A DNA stretch of 19,124 bases from JBJEFI01 sp051873875. GTDB lineage: Bacteria > Bacillota > Bacilli > Bacillales > Bacillaceae_G. Positions 1-6,172 of this stretch are shown here, piece by piece. The position numbers and the translations under genes were made by a program. Position 1 is the stretch's first letter; each line of letters starts with the position of its first letter. Under the pieces are notes generated by a model. It worked only from the letters and a program-made list of their open reading frames with translations, was not told the origin of the DNA and ran no database searches. The DNA lies in assembly GCA_051873875.1 (NCBI GenBank), contig JBJEFI010000021.1, positions 1 to 19,124 of the forward strand, given 5' to 3'.

Positions 1-641
1 TTATACCAACCATTACTTTCTTTTCCTAACACATTTAGGCTTGTTCCTTGCTTTACTTGACCTATTTGCTTGCCATGAGTACCAGCTTTGTCTCGTACAT
101 TTAAGACATCTGTGTTTACTGTGTATGTTTTTGTTTTGTCTACTTGTGAAGAAGATAACGGTGTAGAGCTATTGGTTACATCTTTTACTGTCACATAGTC
201 GCCACTTACATAGCCTGTCTTACCTTCATGTTTAATTTTATACCAACCGTTGCTTTCTTTTTTTATAATCGCTAACTCATCACCTTCATAAACCGAACCG
301 ATTTTAGTAGATGAAGCTGTTGCTTGTGAGCGTACGTTTAATACGGTTGTATTCACAATATATTTCTTTGTTGTACTTACTTGCGTGTTTTCTTTTTTCT
401 TTAAATATTCAGCTGTGACATAAGCTGTTTGTCCTTTATATTGAAATTTTCCCCATCCATTTGAAATAGAAGTAACATTAATCGTTGTATTTTTTGAAAG
501 AATTCCAAGTTTTGCGGCTGTTGTTGTAGGTTTTTCTCGGATGTTTAGGTTCTCTGTTGTGATCATTTCCTCTGCATTTACAACAGAAGCGGCTGAAAAT
601 AAAGTTGTGCACACACTGGCCACTGCAACTGTTTTTTTCAT
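1..641 (-). CDS. Secreted SH3b-repeat cell-wall protein, N-terminal part (runs off the window)
   Basis: The frame opens with ATG at 641-639, preceded by a strong AAGGAGG Shine-Dalgarno site, and stays open to base 1, giving about 213 residues. Residues 1-23 form a typical signal peptide (MKKTVAVAS, hydrophobic core, VVNA/EE cleavage). Three bacterial SH3 (SH3b) units follow, at about residues 27-83, 95-152 and 173-213 and beyond. They show the family pattern LNIR or LNVR near the start, a central SNGW, and K.AYV or KTGYVSGDYV near the end. Ser/Thr-rich linkers separate the units. Such domains bind cell-wall peptide or glycan and usually target a C-terminal hydrolase (amidase, NlpC/P60, 3D), which would lie left of base 1. 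The catalytic type cannot be decided here. Export and wall association are inferred from the family. Confidence 0.88.
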   Translation of the reverse strand, partial: MKKTVAVASVCTTLFSAASVVNAEEMITTENLNIREKPTTTAAKLGILSKNTTINVTSISNGWGKFQYKGQTAYVTAEYLKKKENTQVSTTKKYIVNTTVLNVRSQATASSTKIGSVYEGDELAIIKKESNGWYKIKHEGKTGYVSGDYVTVKDVTNSSTPLSSSQVDKTKTYTVNTDVLNVRDKAGTHGKQIGQVKQGTSLNVLGKESNGWY

Positions 642-708
642 TCCTGTCTCCTCCTTACTCTTCTTTAAATCAGACTCGTCCTATTTTACCTTTTCTAAAA
701 ATAACTAT

Positions 709-737
709 ATTATAGAAAACAATCCCTGTACACCCTA
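709..737 (-). promoter_or_regulatory. Possible SigA promoter of the SH3b gene
   Basis: On the minus strand a perfect TATAAT (714-709) lies about 70 bases upstream of the SH3b start codon. The hexamer 17 bases further upstream (737-732, TAGGGT) is a poor -35. The -10 is convincing; the complete promoter is tentative. Confidence 0.33.
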
Positions 738-850
738 CAATATACTTATTTCTTTGTTTTTTTACATTAATAACCAATTTAAGCGCTTTTTCAACAAATG
801 AAAAATAATTACTATTAATAGAATTTTTCTCTCTTTTTACTTGTTAGTTA

Positions 851-902
851 AAATAAAAAAACTGAACAATAGACAAATTAAAATCTGTCTACTGTTCAGT
901 TT
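851..902 (-). terminator. Rho-independent terminator of degV
   Basis: A 17-bp stem is formed by 902-886 and 875-859 with a 10-base loop. Read on the minus strand its only irregularity is a G-U pair, and it is followed by a T-rich run (858-851). On the plus strand the same position is an A-C mismatch, so the structure is tuned for leftward transcription from degV. It should separate degV from the SH3b gene. Confidence 0.85.
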
Positions 903-922
903 ATCATTTTACATAAATTGTC

Positions 923-1765
923 TTATTTCTTATACCAACCAATTCCGATGGCACCTTCACCTAAATGCGTCCCAATAACTGGTCCGAAGTAACTTAAATC
1001 AATTTCCATATCTGGATATTTAGCTTGTAGCTGCTTTTGAAGTTCTAAACCTTTTTCAGGGCAATTACCATGGATGACAACCGCCTTCATTGGATGTCCT
1101 TTTGAGGCATCTTCATTAAGCAACTCTAATATGCGTTTTTCTGCACGTTTAAATGTACGCACTTTATCAAATGGAACAATTTTTTTATCTTCAAAATGAA
1201 GAATTGGTTTCACTTGTAGTAAGCTACCTACAAGTGCCATTGCACCATTTAAACGACCACCACGTTGTAAATGACTTAAATCATCTACAATAAAATACGC
1301 TTTAATACTTTCTTTCATTTCATCTAAACGAGCAATAATTTCTTCTGGAGATTTCCCTTCACTAGCCATTTTTACAGCTTCCATTACATAGAAGCCTTGC
1401 GCAGCACAGCTAATTTCCGAATCGTATGTATATACTTTTGCCTCTTCAATCATATTGGCAACACTTGTTGCTGTTTGATACGTTCCGCTAATCCCACTTG
1501 ATAAATGAATAGATAATATTGCGTCATTTTCTTTTGCTAATGCTTCAAAAGCTTCCATAAACATGCCTACAGCAGGCTGAGATGTTTTTGGTAAATCTTC
1601 TTGTTCATGAATTTTTATATAAAATTGTTCCGCTGTAATTTCTGTTTCTTCTTGATAAGAACTATCACCAAAAACTACACTTAAAGGAACCATATGGATG
1701 TTATAGCGTTCCCGAACTTCTTTCGGAATGTACGCTGTACTATCCGTTACAATCACCGTTCTCAT
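923..1765 (-). CDS. degV: DegV family fatty-acid-binding protein
   Basis: The 280-residue product has the DegV two-domain layout. It opens with VIVTDSTAYIP, has the fatty-acid head-group loop SSGISGTYQTA around residue 90, a VDDLSHLQRGGR segment, LLQVKPIL, and the closing GPVIGTHLGEGAIGIGWY. DegV/FakB proteins bind a fatty acid and, in Gram-positive bacteria, can present it to the kinase FakA for entry into phospholipid synthesis. The specific ligand is not visible here. ATG 1765 is preceded by an AAGGATGG ribosome-binding site. The gene lies downstream of degS-degU on the same strand, as in B. subtilis, but the 400-base gap and the degU terminator make it a separate unit. Its own terminator follows the stop codon. 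Confidence 0.92.
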   Translation of the reverse strand: MRTVIVTDSTAYIPKEVRERYNIHMVPLSVVFGDSSYQEETEITAEQFYIKIHEQEDLPKTSQPAVGMFMEAFEALAKENDAILSIHLSSGISGTYQTATSVANMIEEAKVYTYDSEISCAAQGFYVMEAVKMASEGKSPEEIIARLDEMKESIKAYFIVDDLSHLQRGGRLNGAMALVGSLLQVKPILHFEDKKIVPFDKVRTFKRAEKRILELLNEDASKGHPMKAVVIHGNCPEKGLELQKQLQAKYPDMEIDLSYFGPVIGTHLGEGAIGIGWYKK

Positions 1766-2094
1766 TCTTTAATACCATCCTTGTTTTTAAGATTAATACT
1801 AACTTACCATAAATTTTGTAAGAAAACTAGGCTTCTCTTTCGTTTCAAATCAACATTCTTCGCGTTATAGAAAACCAACAAGTCCTAGGATAATAAGATA
1901 TACCTCTTCGTCATCATATCCTATAAAATGAATCCTTCACCTACTTCTATTTGCTCCACACTTTTTCTAACAAATAATTGAAGATACTCGAACTTTTCTC
2001 TTTCATCTAAATATCTTTAAAGTGCCCTATATTTTAAAGATGATAATTACCCTTAATTGAAGGAAGATATTCCTTATCTTATTTATAAAAACAT
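1766..2094. other. Gene-free spacer between degV and the degU terminator
   Basis: I see no coding frame with codon structure or a ribosome-binding site on either strand. The degV promoter must lie here, but I found only weak hexamers. One notable element is a perfect 9-bp inverted repeat, ATCTTTAAA (2013-2021) and TTTAAAGAT (2033-2041), with an 11-base loop. It lacks a T-run on either side, so it is not a standard terminator and could be a protein site or a chance palindrome. Confidence 0.4.
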
Positions 2095-2132
2095 ATAAAA
2101 AAGCTACTACCCCTTAATTATCGAGCAGTAGC
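2095..2132 (-). terminator. Rho-independent terminator of the degS-degU operon
   Basis: On the minus strand GCTACTGC (2132-2125) pairs with GTAGTAGC (2110-2103), with one G-U pair, and is followed at once by six T residues. It starts 33 bases after the degU stop codon. Confidence 0.8.
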
Positions 2133-2164
2133 ATCCTATGTTAGTATAGCCAGTTTTTGTAAAA

Positions 2165-2845
2165 TTATCTAACTTCAACCCAACCATTTTTAATTGCTGC
2201 AACGACAGCTTGAGTTCGGTCGTTAACATCAATTTTTTGCAAAATGTTACTTACATGGTTCTTTACTGTTTTTTCACTAATAAATAGTGCCTCACCAACA
2301 GCTCGATTACTCATTCCATCTGCTAACATTTGTAACACTTCACATTCACGACGTGTTAGGACGTGAAGTGGTGGCGCAACTTTACGTTCATTTTGAACAA
2401 AATGATGTTCTCGATTGGCTAATCGACGATATTCATTTACTAAACTTTTCGTTACTTTTGGATGAAGGTAACAACCTCCACCGGCAACGACTTGCACAGC
2501 TTCAATTAACGTATCTGCATCCATTTCTTTTAACAAATAACCCTTCGCACCCATTCTTAAGGCATGCATCACATAACTTTCATCGTCATGAATAGATAAT
2601 ATAATAACCTTTGCATCCGGTTGTACTTTTAGTAATTCTCTTGTTGCATTTACACCATTAATTGTTGGCATATTAATATCCATAATAATAACATCATACT
2701 CATATTTTTGAGCTAATGGTATTACATCTATTCCGTCAGAGCCTTCTGCAACAACTTCTAAAGAACTTTCAAACTCTAAAATACGTTTGATTCCTTCCCT
2801 AAATAACTTGTGATCATCAATTATTATTACCTTTACTGTGTCCAT
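2165..2845 (-). CDS. degU: Response regulator DegU
   Basis: NarL/FixJ-type response regulator, 226 residues from ATG 2845. The receiver domain covers about residues 1-120, with acidic pair D10-D11, phospho-acceptor D56 in IIMDINMP, and a KEMDADTL segment. The C-terminal LuxR-type helix-turn-helix contains LTRRECEVLQMLADG and ISEKTVKNHVSNIL. It is the partner of DegS and controls degradative enzymes, motility, competence and wall functions in bacilli. The frame extends upstream to an ATG at 2866, but starting there adds seven residues not expected in DegU and has no ribosome-binding site. Starting at 2845 places the aspartate at 56, the known DegU position, and GAGGGGG and AAGGAG lie just upstream (the latter very close). 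The gene follows degS after a gap of 27 bases. Confidence 0.95.
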   Translation of the reverse strand: MDTVKVIIIDDHKLFREGIKRILEFESSLEVVAEGSDGIDVIPLAQKYEYDVIIMDINMPTINGVNATRELLKVQPDAKVIILSIHDDESYVMHALRMGAKGYLLKEMDADTLIEAVQVVAGGGCYLHPKVTKSLVNEYRRLANREHHFVQNERKVAPPLHVLTRRECEVLQMLADGMSNRAVGEALFISEKTVKNHVSNILQKIDVNDRTQAVVAAIKNGWVEVR

Positions 2846-2872
2846 TCTCCTTGTAATCCCCCTCATAACTAC

Positions 2873-3958
2873 TTATAAATTATTGGCAAGCGGAATTGAA
2901 ATCCATATAGAAGTGCCCTTCCCTATTACTGAATGAAACCTAATCTTTCCATTTAATAAATCGACTCTTTCCTTCATTCCTACTATTCCAAAGGAATTTT
3001 CTTTCTTATTTTGTATATTAAATCCGCTTCCATTATCAATAATTGAAAATACAATTTGCTCCCTCATTATTTCTACAGTTACTTCAATCTTTGTAGCATT
3101 CGCATGTTTACATACATTTTGGACCGCTTCCTGAATAAGTCGAAAACAAGCAACTTCATAATTCGTTGGAACTCGCTCCCTTTTCCCATAATATTCAAAA
3201 ACAATTTTTATCTTATTGTATTCTTCAATTGTTCTTAAATATTTTTTTAATGTTGGAATTAGTCCTAAATCATCTAAAGCCATTGGGCGTAAATCATAAA
3301 TAATCCGCCGTACTTCATAAAGGGCATCACGAATATATTCTCGCATCACTTTTACTTCATCTAGTAGAGCATTTAACCCTTGTTTTCTTCCCATTCGTTC
3401 AAGTAAGTCAGAGCGAATTAAAAGATGAGCAAGTGTCTGTGCTGGTCCATCATGAATTTCCCGAGATAATCGCTTGCGTTCCTCTTCTTGTGCTTCAATA
3501 ATTCGCAAACCAAATTGTTGTTTTTGACAAGCGCCTTTCGTTAGTTCGTCTATATCTTGAAAATCGCTTGTTAAATAATTGGAAATAATATTAATTTGTG
3601 TAACCAATGCTTCTGCACGTTCAATTTGATTAGAAAGTTCTTCTAATCTTTGCTCTAATTCATATTGATAAGAAATACATTTTTCTTTTTCAGAATAAAG
3701 ATTTATATTCTCATCCTGTTTTAATGCCTCTCCCCTTTGTGCTGGACTGAGCATATCCAGCTGTTTAGCTCGCTTAATCATGGCCTCAATCCGATTTTGC
3801 TCAGCGCCCATTTTTAACTTTATTACTTCGTATTCATTGCGCAAAGCATCCACAAACTCAAATACTTCCTTTTTACTTGATTCCACTGTTAGAATCATTT
3901 TTTGAATAATTTCATCTAGTGTAGTACATATTTCCTTTTGACTAAAAGGGTTGACCAT
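2873..3958 (-). CDS. degS: Sensor histidine kinase DegS (cytoplasmic)
   Basis: 361 residues with no membrane segment. An N-terminal, strongly helical coiled-coil sensor region (about residues 1-155) is followed by the HisKA_3 dimerisation and phosphotransfer motif EAQEEERKRLSREIHDGPAQ with H169 as the phosphorylated histidine. After that come the conserved RRIIYDLRPMALDDLGLIPTL and a C-terminal HATPase domain (N-box around QEAVQNVCKHA, G-boxes DNGSGFN and GIVGMKERVDLLNG). B. subtilis DegS is about 385 residues, and the shortening is in the coiled-coil part. ATG 3958 is preceded by GGGGAGGGG, a very G-rich Shine-Dalgarno region. It is the first gene of the degSU operon and diverges from yvyE. 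Confidence 0.95.
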   Translation of the reverse strand: MVNPFSQKEICTTLDEIIQKMILTVESSKKEVFEFVDALRNEYEVIKLKMGAEQNRIEAMIKRAKQLDMLSPAQRGEALKQDENINLYSEKEKCISYQYELEQRLEELSNQIERAEALVTQINIISNYLTSDFQDIDELTKGACQKQQFGLRIIEAQEEERKRLSREIHDGPAQTLAHLLIRSDLLERMGRKQGLNALLDEVKVMREYIRDALYEVRRIIYDLRPMALDDLGLIPTLKKYLRTIEEYNKIKIVFEYYGKRERVPTNYEVACFRLIQEAVQNVCKHANATKIEVTVEIMREQIVFSIIDNGSGFNIQNKKENSFGIVGMKERVDLLNGKIRFHSVIGKGTSIWISIPLANNL

Positions 3959-4268
3959 CTTTCGCCGCCCCTCCCCTTGTTTATTTCCTGTTCATTTTGA
4001 TTCTATTGTATAATAATTATAGATGAGTTTCATTACAAAATTCCTATTTTTCGACAAAATACGGGATGAATTATTAAATTTTACCATTTTTTTCATTTAT
4101 TTTATCTAACTAACACTAAAATATGTCTTTTATAACATTAGAAATTGAAAAGATTTTAAGTAAAAGATATGTGTTAGGAAGAACTAATTTATTCGACTAC
4201 CTATCAGTGGAACTGCAAGAAAAAGTTTCTACTAATGGAAGTTTCACATTATTTTGGAGGGAAAAAAC
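3959..4268. other. Divergent intergenic region between degS and yvyE
   Basis: This 310-base AT-rich region must hold the promoters for both divergent units. A plausible minus-strand promoter for degS is listed separately. On the plus strand only weak candidates are visible, for example TTGAAA at 4145-4150 with TATGTG 17 bases later. No gene or convincing hairpin was seen. Confidence 0.4.
4010..4038 (-). promoter_or_regulatory. Candidate SigA promoter for degS-degU
   Basis: The minus strand reads TTGTAA (4038-4033), a 17-base spacer, then TATTAT (4015-4010). Each hexamer departs from consensus, but the spacing is ideal and the site lies about 50 bases upstream of the degS start. Confidence 0.4.
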
Positions 4269-4901
4269 TTGCTTGAAAATTATTTAACCGTTAAAGAATA
4301 TGGAGAACACGAAATCGTCATTGAACGTTCTCGTTTCATTTGTTATGTCAATCGTGCTACAACAGAAGAAGAAGCACAAACTTTCATTCAGGAAATTAAG
4401 AAAAAACATTGGGACGCAACCCATAATTGTTCTGCATATTTAATTGGTGAACATGATCATATTCAAAAAGCAAATGATGATGGAGAGCCGAGTGGAACCG
4501 CAGGCGTTCCAATGCTAGAAGTATTAAAAAAGCGTCAATTAAAAGACACGGTTGTTGTTGTAACGCGCTATTTTGGTGGCATTAAACTTGGAGCTGGTGG
4601 ACTTGTTCGAGCATATGGAAAAAGTGTTTCAGAAGGATTAAATCATACTGGAATTGTTGAAAGAAAATTAATGAAAAAGATTTCGATTGCCCTTGATTAC
4701 ACATGGCTTGGAAAAATCGAAAATGAATTACGCTCTTCCTCTTACTCGCTAGATGAAATTCATTATTTGGATAATGTCATCTTTGATGTATATGTATTGA
4801 TGAAAGAAGTAGATACATTTAAAGAATGGATGACTAATTTAACAAATGGAAAGGGTCAATTCATCGAAGGAGACGTCCAATATTACGAAACTGTAATATA
4901 A
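4269..4901 (+). CDS. yvyE: YigZ/IMPACT family protein YvyE
   Basis: 210 residues from TTG 4269. The N-terminal UPF0029 (IMPACT) domain contains IERSRFICYV, KKHWDATHNCSAYLIG, the signature DDGEPSGTAGVPML and VVVVTRYFGGIKLGAGGL. The smaller C-terminal domain (DUF1949 type) follows from about residue 135. The family is widespread and its biochemical role in bacteria is not settled; the eukaryotic relative IMPACT acts in translational control. The open frame begins at an upstream TTG (4254), but GGAGG at 4256-4260 lies inside that extension and is correctly spaced for TTG 4269. That start also gives an N-terminus (LLENYLTVKEY) like the B. subtilis protein. The last codons overlap the regulatory repeat of the following LCP gene, with no terminator between. 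Confidence 0.92.
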   Translation: MLENYLTVKEYGEHEIVIERSRFICYVNRATTEEEAQTFIQEIKKKHWDATHNCSAYLIGEHDHIQKANDDGEPSGTAGVPMLEVLKKRQLKDTVVVVTRYFGGIKLGAGGLVRAYGKSVSEGLNHTGIVERKLMKKISIALDYTWLGKIENELRSSSYSLDEIHYLDNVIFDVYVLMKEVDTFKEWMTNLTNGKGQFIEGDVQYYETVI

Positions 4902-4918
4902 TGTTAGAAAATTGTAAT
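4892..4918 (+). promoter_or_regulatory. Candidate WalR-type binding site upstream of the first LCP gene
   Basis: Three same-orientation half-sites are present: TGTAAT (4892-4897), TGTTAG (4902-4907) and TGTAAT (4913-4918), with gaps of 4 and 5 bases. The last two fit the published WalR consensus TGTWAH-N5-TGTWAH at all but one position. The array ends about 35 bases upstream of the TATAAT, where an activator of a promoter with a weak -35 would bind. The first half-site and the gap after it include the yvyE stop codon (4899-4901). PhoP, a related regulator, is an alternative. Confidence 0.5.
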
Positions 4919-4928
4919 AGTACTAATA

Positions 4929-4958
4929 ATGGTGGCCTGTCCTTTACTAGTGTATAAT
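4929..4958 (+). promoter_or_regulatory. Promoter of the first LCP gene
   Basis: A perfect TATAAT (4953-4958) follows CTAGTG, and this context is kept in the second copy. No recognisable -35 hexamer lies 16-18 bases upstream, which fits dependence on an activator bound to the repeats at 4892-4918. The predicted leader is about 35-40 bases long. Confidence 0.6.
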
Positions 4959-5001
4959 GTTTGAGAATGGGGTATTTATACAACTAAAAGGGGATAAACC
5001 A

Positions 5002-5973
5002 ATGAAAATTGAAGAAAATGTGAAGAAAACGAAACGTAAAAAGATTTTACTTTACGTTTTTATTCCAATTTTAACGATTTTTTTAGTGGGAATTGGATAT
5101 ACTGGATACTTATATAATAAAGCAAATGCGGCACTAAAAAATGCACATAGGAATTTAGACAGAGGAGAAAAATCACAATTACGTATGGAAAATGTGAAAC
5201 CACTTACTCATAACGTCTCTATTTTACTTGTTGGCGTAGATGAAAGTGAACATCGAAAAGCAGAATATGGAAGTGCTGTTCGCTCTGATGCGTTACTTGT
5301 CGCAACATTAAACAAAGATTCAAAAGATGTTCAATTATTAAGCATTCCTCGTGATACGTATACGTATATTCCAGTGGAAGGAAAAGAAGATAAAATCAAT
5401 CATGCTCATGCATTTGGAGGCATTGATGGATCAATTGAAGCTGTTGAAGGTTTATTAGATATTCCAATTGATTATTATGTCAAAATTAACTTTGAAGGAT
5501 TTTTAGAAGTCATTGATGAACTCGGTGGCATTGAGGTAGATGTTCCTGTTAGCTTTACTGAACAAAATAGTAAAGATGAAGGTGGAACCATTACATTAGA
5601 AAAAGGCCTCCAAACGTTAAATGCTGAAGAAGCACTTGCCCTTGTTCGTACAAGAAAAATTGACAGCGATGCCGAACGTGGCAAACGTCAAATGCTTGTC
5701 ATTGACGCCATTTTAAAGAAAGCAATGTCTGCCCAATCTGTTTCAAAGCTCGACAAAATTATTGAAACAATGGGCGAAAACATGAAAACAAACTTAACAA
5801 TGTCAGACATTCTTTCTTTATACAAGTACGCACTAAATAACGAGGGTATTCAGTTAAACAAGTTACAGCTTGAAGGTGACGATCAATATATCGACAATAT
5901 TTACTACTATATGCCTCGCCAAGAAAGCTTAGACGAAATCACTCAAGCATTAAAGGCACATTTAGGTTTATAA
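5002..5973 (+). CDS. tagV: LytR-CpsA-Psr (LCP) wall-polymer ligase, copy 1
   Basis: 323 residues from ATG 5002. A short basic cytoplasmic tail is followed by one membrane segment (about residues 15-37), then an extracellular LCP domain (about 75-260). It has D96 in SDALLVATL, R117-D118 in SIPRDTYTYIP, KINHAHAFGG, and the basic signature VRTRKIDSDAERGKRQ (R218, R226, R229), which binds polyprenyl phosphate in this family. LCP enzymes transfer lipid-linked glycopolymers such as wall teichoic acid to peptidoglycan on the outer membrane face. The position between yvyE and tagO corresponds to B. subtilis tagV (yvhJ). The frame extends back to ATG 4957, but that ATG is part of the TATAAT box. AAAAGGGG at 4987-4994 supports 5002. 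Confidence 0.93.
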   Translation: MKIEENVKKTKRKKILLYVFIPILTIFLVGIGYTGYLYNKANAALKNAHRNLDRGEKSQLRMENVKPLTHNVSILLVGVDESEHRKAEYGSAVRSDALLVATLNKDSKDVQLLSIPRDTYTYIPVEGKEDKINHAHAFGGIDGSIEAVEGLLDIPIDYYVKINFEGFLEVIDELGGIEVDVPVSFTEQNSKDEGGTITLEKGLQTLNAEEALALVRTRKIDSDAERGKRQMLVIDAILKKAMSAQSVSKLDKIIETMGENMKTNLTMSDILSLYKYALNNEGIQLNKLQLEGDDQYIDNIYYYMPRQESLDEITQALKAHLGL

Positions 5974-5981
5974 ATAAAAAG

Positions 5982-6016
5982 AAAAAGGCACATCCATGAA
6001 GGAAGTGCCTTTTTTT
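5982..6016 (+). terminator. Rho-independent terminator after LCP copy 1
   Basis: AAAAAGGCAC (5982-5991) pairs with GTGCCTTTTT (6005-6014), with a 13-base loop, and the right arm runs into seven T residues. It lies 8 bases after the stop codon, so the two LCP genes are separate transcription units. Confidence 0.88.
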
Positions 6017-6065
6017 ATCAATTTATTTCTATATCCTTATAAAAATTAACATAATATTACGTATA

Positions 6066-6092
6066 TGTAATATTATGTTACAAAATTGTAAT
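6066..6092 (+). promoter_or_regulatory. Candidate WalR-type binding site upstream of the second LCP gene
   Basis: The half-sites are TGTAAT (6066-6071), TGTTAC (6076-6081) and TGTAAT (6087-6092). The last two, separated by AAAAT, match TGTWAH-N5-TGTWAH at every position. The inner bases also form the near-palindrome TTACAA-AA-TTGTAA. The array lies in the same place relative to the TATAAT as in copy 1. Binding by WalR is inferred from the consensus only. Confidence 0.55.
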
Positions 6093-6101
6093 AGTCCTCC
6101 T

Positions 6102-6131
6102 AATGATGCCCTTCCTCTTCTAGTGTATAAT
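6102..6131 (+). promoter_or_regulatory. Promoter of the second LCP gene
   Basis: TATAAT at 6126-6131 follows TCTAGTG, as in copy 1, again without a clear -35. The -10 and the upstream half-sites survived divergence of the two copies while the bases between them changed, which suggests both parts are functional. Confidence 0.6.
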
Positions 6132-6172
6132 TAATTAGAATATGCATTTATACAACATAAAGGGGACACATC

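Noticed and set aside
717..736. A possible WalR-like pair (TGTACA-N5-TGTTTT) upstream of the SH3b gene.
   Set aside because: Each half-site deviates at the invariant A position and the pair overlaps the promoter spacer, so the match is not better than chance in AT-rich DNA.
780..798. A GCGCTT-centred sequence resembling a CcpA cre site.
   Set aside because: The flanking bases are out of register by one with the cre consensus, and no carbon-metabolism gene is near.
541..801. An 86-codon plus-strand open frame opposite the SH3b gene start.
   Set aside because: It is antisense to the signal peptide region of a clear gene, has no ribosome-binding site, and has a low-complexity, AT-driven composition.
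4957..5001. An upstream ATG that would lengthen LCP copy 1 by 15 residues.
   Set aside because: The ATG is made from the end of the TATAAT box, lacks a ribosome-binding site, and the extension is not kept in copy 2.
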